37,368 bases of DNA from Lusitaniella coriacea LEGE 07157 (GCF_015207425.1 NZ_JADEWZ010000045.1:1-37368); one strand, 5' to 3'. Positions 17,652 to 26,726 are shown, numbered from the stretch's first letter. Program-made: numbers and translations. Notes: a model not told the origin generated them from the letters alone.

Positions 17652-17792
17652 ATGGGGAAGAGGTTGCAACTTACGATCGGTAATCTGCGTCCCGAGGATT
17701 CCAAGGATTTTGGGATTTTGGGTCGAACTTCTCAGGTTTCCCCAATCCTTTTAGAACAGGGCAAATCGAAGAGATTGGATTATTCAAAATAG
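17652..17792 (+). CDS. Possible small ORF in the leader of the cNMP-binding kinase
   Basis: A 46-codon frame starting MGKRLQLTIGNLRPEDSK, with AGGGGAG about 16 nt upstream and its stop 23 nt before the kinase ATG. The spacing to the ATG is long, codon use is not decisive, and no family is recognised; a chance frame is as likely as a real upstream peptide. Confidence 0.22.
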   Translation: MGKRLQLTIGNLRPEDSKDFGILGRTSQVSPILLEQGKSKRLDYSK

Positions 17793-17815
17793 CAAACGAT
17801 GCAGGATACTCTCCT

Positions 17816-18943
17816 ATGGATCTCGAATCGCACCAATTTATAACTTTTTTTGAAGCAGAGCAAGCCGCGCAACTGTGTGAAATTGCGATTGTAGAAAAAT
17901 ACCCCAATCAAACCGTTATTTTTGAAGAAGGTGCGCGATCGGATTGTTTATATCTTCTTTTGGAAGGTCGAGTAGAGTTTCGCAAAAAAATTGGTCCAAA
18001 CCAGTATCGTAAGCTCACCACAGCATTTCCCAATGCTTTTTTTGGAGAATTAGGCATTATTGACGGACAACCGCGAAGCGCTCAAGCGATCGCGGATGGT
18101 TATGCACTCTTAGGTAGAGTCCCTGAAGAAGGGTTCATGAAAGTTCTCGACGGCGCGCGGGGTTCGGTGATCACCAAACTCTGTAGCTATATGGTGCAAC
18201 GCCTGCGGGACACCACAGAAGAATACATCCAACAGCAACTCCACAAAGAGAAGATGGTTTTGATGGGGGAAATGCTCAACACGGTGATTCACGATTTCAA
18301 GAGTCCCCTGAGCAGTATTAATTTGGCGAGCAGTATGCTCAAGGAACAGCACCCGGATGAAGAGACTGAAGAGTGGTGCGACTTGATCCAAGCGCAAACT
18401 CGCAGAATGGCAGCAATGGCAGAAGACTTTTTGGAATTTGCTAGGGGAAGTGCCGTCCTCAATCCCAAACCCGTCAACCTGTCGAGCGCTTTACAACGCT
18501 TTGAGAAACTGAACTTAGTGTATTTCCAGGAAGCCCAGGCGAAGGTAGAGATTGAATGCCCTCCAGATTTGGTGTTGAAGATTGATGAGGGCAAACTGCT
18601 GCGGGTTTTGCAAAATTTGGTAGGAAATGCGGTGGATGCGTTTAACGGTCGTCCAGGGCGCATTGAGATCCTTGTCACTCAACAAGAACAAGGTGTGGAG
18701 ATTGAAATATCCGATAATGGCCCCGGCATTCCCCTAGAAATCCAAGATCGGTTGTTTGAATCCTTTGTCACCCACGGCAAACCCCAGGGAACAGGATTGG
18801 GAACCGCGATCGCGAAATCCATTGTCGATGCTCACGGGGGCAAGATTTTATTCGATTCCGTTCCCGGACAAGGAACGACTTTCTACATTTATTTACCCCT
18901 GAACCTCGTTTCTCTCGAAGACCCAGAAGCCGTTCATTCTTAA
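17816..18943 (+). CDS. Soluble sensor histidine kinase with cyclic-nucleotide-binding domain
   Basis: A 375-aa cytosolic kinase. N-terminal CRP-like domain (about 8-125) with the phosphate-binding cassette FGELGIIDGQPRSAQ: E78, R87 and S88 line up with E72, R82 and S83 of E. coli CRP, so cAMP (or cGMP) binding is plausible. Residues 132-150 form a linker helix (YIQQQLHKEKMVLMGEM); the dimerisation helix has VIHDFKSPLSSINLA with phospho-acceptor H159 (no SHELRTP, but the H-D-F-K-S-P variant is common in this class). The ATPase domain has NLVGNAVDAF, SDNGPGIP and GTGLGTAIAKSIV. No membrane helix and no receiver domain. ATG at 17816 with a distant AGGA. cruP follows after 18 nt, suggesting an operon. 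The partner regulator is unknown. Confidence 0.9.
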   Translation: MDLESHQFITFFEAEQAAQLCEIAIVEKYPNQTVIFEEGARSDCLYLLLEGRVEFRKKIGPNQYRKLTTAFPNAFFGELGIIDGQPRSAQAIADGYALLGRVPEEGFMKVLDGARGSVITKLCSYMVQRLRDTTEEYIQQQLHKEKMVLMGEMLNTVIHDFKSPLSSINLASSMLKEQHPDEETEEWCDLIQAQTRRMAAMAEDFLEFARGSAVLNPKPVNLSSALQRFEKLNLVYFQEAQAKVEIECPPDLVLKIDEGKLLRVLQNLVGNAVDAFNGRPGRIEILVTQQEQGVEIEISDNGPGIPLEIQDRLFESFVTHGKPQGTGLGTAIAKSIVDAHGGKILFDSVPGQGTTFYIYLPLNLVSLEDPEAVHS

Positions 18944-18961
18944 GCAACCTGGCAATTCCCC

Positions 18962-20512
18962 ATGACTCTTGCAGAACAAATTCTTTCTCAGATGCCCGAT
19001 GACGTTCTCGGAAGATTGCGAGGGGTCGATCGACTGTGGCAAGGGTTGCGGGAAACCACGCCCCCCATTCCAAAGGCGATTAAAGAGAGTTCCAATTCCC
19101 TAGAAACCCTAGATTGGGACGTGGCGATTTGTGGCGGAACGTTGGGAATTTTGTTAGGTACGGCTTTGCAGCAGCGCGGTTGTAACGTTATTTTGCTCGA
19201 ACGGGGAACCTTGCGAGGGCGGGATCAGGAGTGGAATATTTCTCGTGAGGAGTTGGGGGTACTGCTGGAGTTAGAGTTGTTGAGTAAAGAAGAATTGGAA
19301 CGCGCGATCGCGACAGAGTACAATCCCGCGCGAGTAACCTTTCACCAAGGCTGCGAAATTTGGGTCAACGACGTTCTCAACATCGGTGTCGATCCTGTTT
19401 TTCTTCTGGAAACCCTCAAACAAAAATTCCTCGCCGCAGGGGGAGATTTATTAGAAAAGACTCCCTTTAAAAGCGCGATCGTTTATCCCGATGGGGTTTT
19501 AATTAGCGCCGGAGAACAGTCCTTTACCACCCGTTTGCTCGTCGATGGCATGGGACACTTTTCCCCGATTGCCCAACAAGCTAGAAAGGGCGAAAAACCA
19601 GAAGGGGTCTGCTTGGTGGTAGGGAGTTGCGCGCGCGGCTACGAGGAGAACGAGACAGGGGATCTGATCGCCTCCTTCACCCCCATCCAAAATCAATGCC
19701 AGTACTTCTGGGAAGCCTTTCCCGCCAGGGATGGCAGGACAACCTATCTCTTTACCTACGTCGATCCCCATCCCGATCGCGTCAGCCTCGAATTTCTCAT
19801 GGATGAGTATTTGCGCCTGCTGCCCGAATATCAAAACGTCGCGCGATCGCGCCTAGACTTCCAACGCTTTCTCTTCGGTTTCTTTCCCGCCTACCGCAAA
19901 ACCCCCCTGCGCGTTCCCTGGGATCGCGTCCTCCCCATCGGCGACAGTAGCGGCGCGCAATCTCCCGTGAGCTTTGGCGGATTCGGTTCGATGGTACGCC
20001 ACCTCAAACGCCTCACCCTCGGCATCGAAGAAGCCCTACAAAGCGATTGTTTAACCAAAGAGGCACTAGACCTCCTTCAGCCCTATCAGCCCAATATCTC
20101 CGTTTCCTGGCTCTTTCAGCGAACCATGAGCGTCCCGGTCGATCGCGCGGTTTCCCCCAATCGGATCAATGAACTGATGAGCGGCGTATTTGAAGTCATG
20201 GATCGATTAGGCGACGACGTTCTCAAACCTTTTTTACAGGATGTCATTCAGTTTCCCGCACTCACCAAAACCCTCCCTCGCGTCAACCCCCAACTCGTAC
20301 TCCCATTCCTACCTCAAATTGGCGTACCCATGCTTGCAGATTGGTTGGGACATTACCTCAATTTAGGGCTGTATAGCACCCTATCTTCCGTTGGCGATCG
20401 CGCGGACAAACTCGGACTCCACCAATACGCCCAAAAACTCTCCCCCCAAAAGCAATACTACTATCACCGTTGGTTGGATGCCTGGAAATATGGTTCGGGA
20501 GGAGATTTTTGA
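18962..20512 (+). CDS. cruP: CruP, lycopene cyclase-family FAD protein
   Basis: A 516-aa flavoprotein of the CruA/CruP family. The FAD motif lies at about 53-73 (DVAICGGTLGILLGTAL), followed by LERGTLRGRDQEWNISREEL, the conserved VCLVVGSCARG, QYFWEAFPA, and the GDSSGAQSPVSFGGFGSM segment. The pattern matches plant and cyanobacterial CruP better than CruA. CruP was first proposed as a lycopene cyclase; plant work instead links it to limiting beta-carotene epoxide formation under oxidative stress, so its exact reaction is uncertain. No membrane segment; probably thylakoid-associated. It starts 18 nt after the cNMP-binding kinase with no clear ribosome site, hinting at translational dependence on the kinase gene. 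Confidence 0.87.
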   Translation: MTLAEQILSQMPDDVLGRLRGVDRLWQGLRETTPPIPKAIKESSNSLETLDWDVAICGGTLGILLGTALQQRGCNVILLERGTLRGRDQEWNISREELGVLLELELLSKEELERAIATEYNPARVTFHQGCEIWVNDVLNIGVDPVFLLETLKQKFLAAGGDLLEKTPFKSAIVYPDGVLISAGEQSFTTRLLVDGMGHFSPIAQQARKGEKPEGVCLVVGSCARGYEENETGDLIASFTPIQNQCQYFWEAFPARDGRTTYLFTYVDPHPDRVSLEFLMDEYLRLLPEYQNVARSRLDFQRFLFGFFPAYRKTPLRVPWDRVLPIGDSSGAQSPVSFGGFGSMVRHLKRLTLGIEEALQSDCLTKEALDLLQPYQPNISVSWLFQRTMSVPVDRAVSPNRINELMSGVFEVMDRLGDDVLKPFLQDVIQFPALTKTLPRVNPQLVLPFLPQIGVPMLADWLGHYLNLGLYSTLSSVGDRADKLGLHQYAQKLSPQKQYYYHRWLDAWKYGSGGDF

Positions 20513-20687
20513 TGACGGGGAAACAGGAGGATAGGATGATAGGGAGAAAAGAAACCCTAAAACTCATATTTCGCCCTTTGAAGAGTTGCGCTCAGGTGTA
20601 CGAATTTCTGGTCATAAATATATGACTTACCACAAATTAAATGCTATTTTCATGCTACAAGAAAAATTTTTCTGAGAGTTTACCCTG

Positions 20688-21632
20688 ATGAACAACCCAG
20701 CACGTTCAACGTCTCAAAATCCGCCACCTTCAAACAGTTTCTTCTCCAGGTTTACCCGATGGCACATCTTTTATCTAGGGACGGCTGTTGGCGCAGTTCT
20801 TACTGCTTGTGTACTTTCTGCGGGGGGCTATGCCTACCTTCGTTTCACTCAGGATGCCATCTCAGTGAAAAACGGTCAGGTGAGCATCGCCGAGAACAAC
20901 CCGACGAACACTACCCATACGGAAGATAATCCAGCTCCCAAGGGAAAGAAAATCGCCACTGCCGATGGTAATGGTGTTGCCGTTGGTAGCGGCGATGATT
21001 CTGACATCAGTCGCGATCACACCAACTCGCTCAATGGAAACAATAACGATTTTGTGGGGGGCGACCGCACCACCTCGTCCAGTGGACATAACAGCCCATC
21101 AATCACAGGCGAGACTATCACCGTTTTCTACAACAACAACCGTGAGCTGCCTGGATTTGATAAAAACTCCGGTTTTACCGCGCCCCCTTCAGATTTGAGT
21201 AAATACTCAAAAGCCAGCGACTTACAGCCCGATTCTTTCATGAAGCAGTCTTCTGCCAAAAATCTTGAATTTGAGACGGAAGAGATTGTCATTGGAGGAA
21301 AGATTTATCAATCCTTCTTCCAAGTGGATCGCTACGCCGATAATAGTCGCTTCGTCTTTAAATTAGATGGCCAACAGAAAGCGGCACTCTTGCAATTTGG
21401 TTTACCCGATTTAACCTCGGGTGATACCAGTACTGGAGTTTATCTCGTTAAGATTTACGCTGATGGCAAACTGCTTTGGGCGGGAGAATGCCAGCGCAGT
21501 CAAAGTCGTCAGATTATTTCCGTCCCGATCGATATTCCTGGGGCAACGGCTTTGAGGATCGAAGTGACGAGTAATGGAAGTAATCCAACTTCCCTATATT
21601 TCACGGAAGCTCAGTTATTAAGAGGCTCTTAA
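20688..21632 (+). CDS. Membrane-anchored protein with NPCBM-like C-terminal domain
   Basis: A 314-aa protein: cytosolic polar N-terminus (1-25), one transmembrane helix (about 26-50), a long low-complexity linker (55-150) rich in N, D, S, G and T with degenerate DGNGVAVGSG-type segments, then a beta-rich domain (about 185-312) with LLQFGLPDL, GVYLVKIYADGKLLWAGE and ALRIEVTSNGS. That layout resembles NPCBM (novel putative carbohydrate-binding module) domains. If correct, it would bind a glycan outside the cell or in the periplasm. TGAGAG sits before the ATG. The gene ends in a 15-nt palindrome around its stop (TTAAGAGGCTCTTAA). Domain call by eye only. Confidence 0.65.
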   Translation: MNNPARSTSQNPPPSNSFFSRFTRWHIFYLGTAVGAVLTACVLSAGGYAYLRFTQDAISVKNGQVSIAENNPTNTTHTEDNPAPKGKKIATADGNGVAVGSGDDSDISRDHTNSLNGNNNDFVGGDRTTSSSGHNSPSITGETITVFYNNNRELPGFDKNSGFTAPPSDLSKYSKASDLQPDSFMKQSSAKNLEFETEEIVIGGKIYQSFFQVDRYADNSRFVFKLDGQQKAALLQFGLPDLTSGDTSTGVYLVKIYADGKLLWAGECQRSQSRQIISVPIDIPGATALRIEVTSNGSNPTSLYFTEAQLLRGS

Positions 21633-21714
21633 GAAGCGCCTAATAGAAACAATCACGATTGGATATGACCGTTGTTCACCATATTATGTTCGGGAGAGCC
21701 GAAATTCAAAAGAT

Positions 21715-22098
21715 ATGTCAATGAATTTTCAGTCAAAAATATCATTCCTAGCTGTCTTCGGATTACTTGTATCATTAACAAGTGGATGTTCATTTTTTGA
21801 AAAAAGTGTTAATTTTCCTGCTTCTCGTCTCAAGATCGAGATCCAAGATTTGCAACTGGATTCAACAAACAAGAAAAATCTTAAAGTAGTTACCTATGCA
21901 GAAACAAAAGATTTAAAAAAGGAAAAAGAAAGTATTAGAATTCCACAATATTCTAATGGATACACAACCATTATAGCTGTTAAGTCAAATGATACAGTTA
22001 AGTTAATGGATTTTTTTGTTACAGATGTCAATGCAACGACTTATATTACTTCAACAGCCTCAACTGCGAAATTCACAATTGTAATTCCAAACTACTAA
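21715..22098 (+). CDS. Small putative lipoprotein
   Basis: A 127-aa protein with a lipoprotein-type signal (hydrophobic 9-22, then LTSGC with C25 as the acylated cysteine; T at -3 is not ideal). The mature part is short, rich in K, T and beta-forming residues, with no recognised domain. Start ATG 21715 or the ATG two codons later. The sequence is clearly more AT-rich than its neighbours (many AAA, ATT, TTA codons, no HIP1), pointing to a recent arrival or relaxed constraint. It lies between the NPCBM-like gene and a thioredoxin-like gene (13 nt gap). Confidence 0.62.
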   Translation: MSMNFQSKISFLAVFGLLVSLTSGCSFFEKSVNFPASRLKIEIQDLQLDSTNKKNLKVVTYAETKDLKKEKESIRIPQYSNGYTTIIAVKSNDTVKLMDFFVTDVNATTYITSTASTAKFTIVIPNY

Positions 22099-22111
22099 TA
22101 TCCAGTAAAAA

Positions 22112-22432
22112 ATGAGTCAAGCTGTTATTAAATTTTCCTCAGAAGACTGTGGAATTTGCCACAAAATGTCCTTCTACGACCAAAAAGTCGCAACAGAGTT
22201 GGACTTAGACTTTATTGATGTCAAAATGCAAGACACCCAAACCTATCGCAAGTATCGTCAGATTCTCCTGGCGCAATACCCCAACAAAGAAGGAATGGGA
22301 TGGCCCACTTACTTGATTTGCGACTCGCCAGAGGGTGATTTTAAGATTTTAGGGGAAGTCAAAGGCGGACATCCCAAAGGCGAATTTCGCGATCGACTCA
22401 AGTCCGTTCTCGCCAGCGCGTCCGATCTTTAA
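22112..22432 (+). CDS. Thioredoxin-like protein with CGIC motif
   Basis: A 106-aa cytosolic thioredoxin-fold protein: strand VIKFSSE, then active site DCGICHKM (C13, C16), strand LDFIDVKM, a long helix TYRKYRQILLAQYP, GMGWPTYLICD with the cis-proline of the fold, and a C-terminal GEVKGGHPKGEF helix. The CGIC pair differs from thioredoxin CGPC and suggests an altered redox potential. Similar short thioredoxin-family proteins are common in cyanobacteria and uncharacterised. It begins 13 nt after the lipoprotein stop; a target cannot be inferred. Confidence 0.8.
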   Translation: MSQAVIKFSSEDCGICHKMSFYDQKVATELDLDFIDVKMQDTQTYRKYRQILLAQYPNKEGMGWPTYLICDSPEGDFKILGEVKGGHPKGEFRDRLKSVLASASDL

Positions 22433-22501
22433 GTGCTTGCCACAAAGCACAAAAAAGGTGTTAAATTCGGTTGAAGCTTCTTTCGTCAGTATCATATTGC
22501 C

Positions 22502-23323
22502 TTGAAGCACTATCCTCGTTGGGCTATTGTCTCCCTTATGGCTAATGGACTTTTTTTGCTCGCGATCGCGTACCTCTTGCAGCGCGAGCAGCAATTGCCG
22601 ACGATCGCGCAAATTAGTGCGTCTCTCCCTTCAACCCACCTCTTAGCGCAACCGCCCCAAGCTAATATCCCTGACGTTGGGGAACAGTACAAATTAAGCT
22701 ATCAACAGTGGGTCACATTACTCGAACAAGAAGCAATAGTCGCCGCGCAAAATAAACAAGAGAATCTGTTCGTCCTCCTGGGAGACTCCATTAGTCTTTG
22801 GTTTCCCCAAGAAATGCTCCCCACCGATAAAGACTGGCTCAATCAAGGAATTTCGGGAGAAACGACAAGAGGTTTACTGGGACGTTTGGCACTGCTCGAC
22901 GAAACCGAACCCAAAGCAATCTTTATTATGATCGGGATCAACGATCTGATTAAGGGAGTCAAAGACGAGACAGTTGTTGCCAACCAATTACTCATTGTTC
23001 GCTATCTCAAACAGGTTCATCCCAACTCAACGATTATCCTGCAATCGATTTTGCCCCATAGCGCCGACAAAGCCACATGGGAAGGGCGCGATCGCCTGCT
23101 GGCGCTTCCCAACCAGCGCATTCGAGGGATTAATCAACGGTTGCGCGCGATCGCGCAAGCAGAAGACATCCTCTTTCTCGATCTCTACCCCCTCTTTGCC
23201 GACGAAAGAGGCAACCTCAGAACAGAATTCAGCACAGACGGACTACACCTCAGCCAACAAGGATACATTCTCTGGCAAACCGCACTCCAAGTTTTCATTC
23301 AAGCCAAACTCGATTCAAAATAA
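22502..23323 (+). CDS. SGNH/GDSL-type hydrolase, membrane-anchored
   Basis: A 273-aa protein with an N-terminal hydrophobic anchor or signal (about 8-26) and an SGNH hydrolase domain: block [10 protein letters not shown] (catalytic S96), block [10 protein letters not shown], block III IGINDL (N147), block [13 protein letters not shown] (D246, H249). This class deacylates or deacetylates lipids or cell-wall/polysaccharide substrates in the periplasm; the substrate is unknown. The start is a TTG with no clear ribosome site; an ATG at 22538 (MANGLF) would also leave a usable anchor, so the first 12 residues are uncertain. ispH follows after 13 nt in the same direction. Confidence 0.83.
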   Translation: MKHYPRWAIVSLMANGLFLLAIAYLLQREQQLPTIAQISASLPSTHLLAQPPQANIPDVGEQYKLSYQQWVTLLEQEAIVAAQNKQENLFVLLGDSISLWFPQEMLPTDKDWLNQGISGETTRGLLGRLALLDETEPKAIFIMIGINDLIKGVKDETVVANQLLIVRYLKQVHPNSTIILQSILPHSADKATWEGRDRLLALPNQRIRGINQRLRAIAQAEDILFLDLYPLFADERGNLRTEFSTDGLHLSQQGYILWQTALQVFIQAKLDSK

Positions 23324-23336
23324 TTTAAAAAATACA

Positions 23337-24566
23337 ATGGACACAAAAGCTTTCAAACGCGCCCTCAACAACTCCGAACGCTATCACCGCAAAGGATTCG
23401 GACATCAAGAAGATGTCACCCTAACCCTCAACGCCGAATACCAAAGTCCCCTCATTCAAGAAATTCGCAACAACCACTACCAACTCAAACGGGGACAAGT
23501 CACCATCAAACTCGCCGAATCCTTCGGCTTCTGTTGGGGAGTCGAACGCGCCGTCGCAATGGCATACGAAACCCGCCAGCACTTTCCCCAGGAACAAATT
23601 TGGATCACCAACGAAATCATTCACAACCCCTCCGTCAACCAACGCCTGCGAGAAATGAACGTCAGTTTCATCGCCGTTAACGACGGACACAAAGACTTTT
23701 CTGTTGTTGGCGAAGGAGATGTCGTTATTTTGCCCGCCTTTGGTGCCAGCGTCAGCGAAATGCAACTCCTCAACGATCGCGGCTGCACCATCGTAGACAC
23801 CACCTGTCCTTGGGTATCAAAGGTTTGGAACTCCGTCGAAAAACACAAAAAACGCAACTACACCTCGATCATTCACGGCAAATACAACCACGAAGAAACC
23901 ATCGCTACCAGTTCCTTCGCCGATACCTACCTCGTCGTCCTCAACTTAGACCAAGCCAACACCGTCGCCGATTATATCCTCAACGGCGGCAACAAAGACG
24001 AATTTTTAGCCCAGTTTAAAAACGCCCATTCCCAAGGCTTCGATCCCGATCGCGATCTCGACTGCATCGGCATCGCCAACCAAACCACCATGCTCAAAAG
24101 CGAAACCGAACAAATCGGCAAACTCTTCGAGCATACCATGCTCAAAAAATACGGGCCCACCGCCCTCAACGACCACTTCATGAGCTTCAACACCATTTGC
24201 GACGCAACCCAAGAACGGCAAGATGCCATGTTCGATCTCGTCAAAGAAGAATTAACCCTCATGGTTGTCATTGGCGGCTACAACTCCTCCAACACCACCC
24301 ACCTCCAGGAAATCGCCACAGAACGACAAATTCCCTCCTACCACATCGATAGCGCCCATCGCATCGACCCTCCCAATAATCGCGTCGAACACAAACCCCT
24401 GGGGAAAGATCTAGAACTGCAAGAAAATTGGCTTCCAGAGGGAGAAATTGTTGTCGGCGTTACTTCTGGCGCATCCACCCCCGATAAAGTCGTCGAAGAA
24501 GCCATCGAAAAAATCTTTGAGGTAAAAGCGATCGCGGCAAAAGCCAATGCCTCCGTCGGCGTATAA
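23337..24566 (+). CDS. ispH: 4-hydroxy-3-methylbut-2-enyl diphosphate reductase
   Basis: Last step of the MEP isoprenoid pathway, producing IPP and DMAPP with a [4Fe-4S] cluster; it feeds carotenoid, chlorophyll-tail and quinone synthesis. The 409-aa length includes the N-terminal extension typical of cyanobacterial/plant enzymes. Cluster cysteines are C66 ([10 protein letters not shown]), C157 (DTTCPWV) and C288 ([11 protein letters not shown]). Other family signatures: [31 protein letters not shown] and [14 protein letters not shown]. The start [10 protein letters not shown] follows the hydrolase stop by 13 nt; an in-frame extension back to 22974 is only overlap with that gene. Its ribosome site is poor. 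Confidence 0.96.
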   Translation: MDTKAFKRALNNSERYHRKGFGHQEDVTLTLNAEYQSPLIQEIRNNHYQLKRGQVTIKLAESFGFCWGVERAVAMAYETRQHFPQEQIWITNEIIHNPSVNQRLREMNVSFIAVNDGHKDFSVVGEGDVVILPAFGASVSEMQLLNDRGCTIVDTTCPWVSKVWNSVEKHKKRNYTSIIHGKYNHEETIATSSFADTYLVVLNLDQANTVADYILNGGNKDEFLAQFKNAHSQGFDPDRDLDCIGIANQTTMLKSETEQIGKLFEHTMLKKYGPTALNDHFMSFNTICDATQERQDAMFDLVKEELTLMVVIGGYNSSNTTHLQEIATERQIPSYHIDSAHRIDPPNNRVEHKPLGKDLELQENWLPEGEIVVGVTSGASTPDKVVEEAIEKIFEVKAIAAKANASVGV

Positions 24567-24642
24567 AATTGATACACTTGAAGGAGCAACGCTACGGGAA
24601 ATCCAGCGATATGAGTTCGGGGTTCTAAATTCAGAATTCACA

Positions 24643-24764
24643 ACTGATAACTGATATAGCAGTCGCCAGAACAGTTAGGACAACAGCCAAAGCTGAAACC
24701 TTGACCCTCCAAGCCTTTCCCTTCTGCCCTCTGCCCTCTGCCTTTTGCTATGACTGATAACTGA
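24643..24764. repeat. Heptamer-repeat spacer (ACTGATA and CTGCCCT units)
   Basis: The spacer after ispH holds ACTGATAACTGATA (24643-24656), a CTGCCCT tandem near 24724-24742, and ACTGATAACTGA (24753-24764). These are the same type of heptamer tandem as at 7858-7875. No gene was seen in the 199-nt spacer 24567-24765. Confidence 0.65.
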
Positions 24765-24765
24765 A

Positions 24766-25137
24766 GTGAGCGATCCCTTCCAAGAAAAACGGTTGAAACA
24801 CTTACAGATGTATCTGTATTTTGTTCCAGTGGCGGGCATCTTCCCCGCCTTGTGGACGCTATTGCGTAAAGGAGGAGATCGCGAACAGCGTTCGGCAAGT
24901 CGCCTCGCCATTACCCTCGCCCTCACATGGTTCCTCGCCTACAGTTTACTCTCCACCGGAGCCACCCAAACCACCGAACTCTTAAAATTTCGCCTGCTCT
25001 TTATCGACGGCTTGCTCACCTCCGGCTACTTCCTGACGTGTTTGGGCTTAATGCTACGGGTGTGGCGACGCAAATCTCCTCGATTGCCGGGAATCAGCAA
25101 ACTTGCCGAACGGACAATGGGCAAACATTCTTCCTAA
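24766..25137 (+). CDS. Small membrane protein, conserved cyanobacterial type
   Basis: A 123-aa protein with about three transmembrane helices (roughly 14-32, 47-64 and 79-97) and a basic C-terminal tail. The N-terminus has MSDPFQEKRLKHLQMYLYFVPVAG; a segment RSASRLAITLALTWFLAYSLL follows. GTG start without a clear ribosome site; the second potential start is the ATG at residue 15. No catalytic motif. The first codons overlap the end of the heptamer-repeat spacer. Function unknown. Confidence 0.65.
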   Translation: MSDPFQEKRLKHLQMYLYFVPVAGIFPALWTLLRKGGDREQRSASRLAITLALTWFLAYSLLSTGATQTTELLKFRLLFIDGLLTSGYFLTCLGLMLRVWRRKSPRLPGISKLAERTMGKHSS

Positions 25138-25186
25138 ATAAGTTCGGATAACCCTACCCCGTCAGAAGATAAACCCATCAATGCTA

Positions 25187-25223
25187 AACTTTGCCTTGTA
25201 ACTTTCCCCGATAAGGCAAGTTA
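25187..25223. terminator. Hairpin downstream of the small membrane protein gene
   Basis: AACTTTGCCTT (25187-25197) pairs with AAGGCAAGTT (25214-25223) with one bulged base. No T-run follows, so termination is uncertain. Confidence 0.3.
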
Positions 25224-25313
25224 GTTCGTGTAAAGATTGCTATAAGAGCGAAAAAGCCATTAGACTGCTCTTAAAATTACACAATTACTCATTTTTGGTG
25301 TGTGAGGAAGCCC

Positions 25314-26726
25314 GTGTCAGTTCAAAAAATTCCACCTCAAAGTCGCCCTAGAAAAACATCCATTCGTCCCACCGCACGCAAAGACTACGCGCGCCAACAT
25401 CGTCGTCGCTGGCTTGTGATTGGGGCGGGTTTAGCCGCCGTGGGAGTCGTTTCTGCCGCAGCAGGGGCTTTACTGGCATTCTCCCTCTCAGCAACACCCC
25501 TACGGCAATCTCAACTCTCGCCAGAAGAAGAAGCGGTCTTCCAGGATGAGGCAATCTCGACGCAAAATCTTAAATTGCCCTCTCTCACGCGCCCCGTTAA
25601 CATTCTCTTCATCGGCACCAAGGTTTTATCCTCCGATATCGATCGCTCCACAGAAAAAGAGTTGGGTTACGATGCCCTCGTCAATTCCTTTGACGGCTTG
25701 GCGGATACCATGTTGTTGCTGCGCTTCGATCCCACAAAAGACAAATTAGCCATTATTTCCATTCCCCGCGATACAAAAACTCGCATTAAAGGGCATGGGA
25801 TTACCAAGATTAATAACGCCAATTACTACGGCGGCCCTGCCCTCACCGCTAAAACGATTAGCGATCTGCTCGAAGGGGTTCAAATCGATCGCTACGTCAG
25901 AGTTAACGTTCAAGGGGTTGAAAAGCTGATTGATGCCCTGGGAGGCGTAGAAGTCTATGTCCCCAAAGACATGAAGTATACCGATCAAACCCAACACCTC
26001 TACATCGATCTTAAGGAAGGAGAACAGCGCCTAGACGGGGATAAGGCGATGCAATTCTTGCGCTTTCGCTACGATAAATATGGCGATATCGGGCGGGTAC
26101 AGCGACAGCAAGCGCTGATTCGGGCGACGATCGAACAGGCGTTGAAACCGAGTACCTTGGTACGAATTCCCAAAATTCTCAAGATTATCCAATCTCACAT
26201 CGATACCAATTTGAGTGTAGAGGAATTGGTCGCCTTGGCAGGTTTTGCTGCCCATACCGAACGCTCGAAGGTGGAAATGACGATTGTTCCTGGGGATTTT
26301 AATGGCACGGGTCAAAATGGCGTGAGCTATTGGCTGCCCAACCGCCGTAAGATTCGGGAGGTCATGGCCCAGTACTTCGACCGAGGCTATAATGAGGTGA
26401 CATCGACACTTCCCTCTGCCTTAAGCGTTGCGATTCAAGACAGTACCGGGCAACCCGAAGCAGTTCGGTCTTTGTTGACCATGCTGCAAAATGCGGGGTA
26501 CCAAAATGTTTATGTGGATGCGGACTGGCACGAACCCCTGGAAATGACCCGCGTCATTGCCCAAAAAGGCGATCGCGAAAGCGCGGAAACTCTACAAACG
26601 AACTTAGGCTTTGGAGAGGTTCGAGTCGAAAGTACGGGTATCCTTAGCTCCGATCTTACGATTCAGTTAGGTAAGGATTGGCTAGATCGAGAAGACAGTC
26701 AAAGTCTTTTACCCAACGGCTTATAA
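25314..26726 (+). CDS. LytR-CpsA-Psr (LCP) family cell-envelope protein
   Basis: A 470-aa type II membrane protein: short basic cytosolic N-terminus, a transmembrane helix (about 36-58 from this start), and an extracytoplasmic LCP domain with ADTMLLLRFDP, IISIPRDTK, KINNANYYGG and RFRYDKYGDIGRVQRQQ. LCP enzymes attach phospho-linked glycopolymers from undecaprenyl carriers to peptidoglycan or other acceptors. The last ~100 residues (from about SVAIQDSTGQPEAV) match the LytR C-terminal domain. I place the start at the GTG 25314, 4 nt after GAGGAAG, and not at the GTG 25302, which has no ribosome site. Cyanobacterial members are implicated in extracellular polysaccharide or envelope assembly. 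Confidence 0.9.
   Translation: MSVQKIPPQSRPRKTSIRPTARKDYARQHRRRWLVIGAGLAAVGVVSAAAGALLAFSLSATPLRQSQLSPEEEAVFQDEAISTQNLKLPSLTRPVNILFIGTKVLSSDIDRSTEKELGYDALVNSFDGLADTMLLLRFDPTKDKLAIISIPRDTKTRIKGHGITKINNANYYGGPALTAKTISDLLEGVQIDRYVRVNVQGVEKLIDALGGVEVYVPKDMKYTDQTQHLYIDLKEGEQRLDGDKAMQFLRFRYDKYGDIGRVQRQQALIRATIEQALKPSTLVRIPKILKIIQSHIDTNLSVEELVALAGFAAHTERSKVEMTIVPGDFNGTGQNGVSYWLPNRRKIREVMAQYFDRGYNEVTSTLPSALSVAIQDSTGQPEAVRSLLTMLQNAGYQNVYVDADWHEPLEMTRVIAQKGDRESAETLQTNLGFGEVRVESTGILSSDLTIQLGKDWLDREDSQSLLPNGL

Noticed and set aside
17122-17815. 6S RNA or a known riboswitch
   Set aside because: Stems are present, but no family core sequence was recognised, so only a generic structured element is reported.
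22974-23336. Upstream extension of ispH by 121 codons
   Set aside because: It overlaps the SGNH hydrolase gene in another frame, shows no IspH similarity, and the natural start [10 protein letters not shown] is just after the hydrolase stop.
23421-23765. Glycine- and valine-rich minus-strand ORF inside ispH
   Set aside because: It is a shadow of the ispH codon bias, with no ribosome site.
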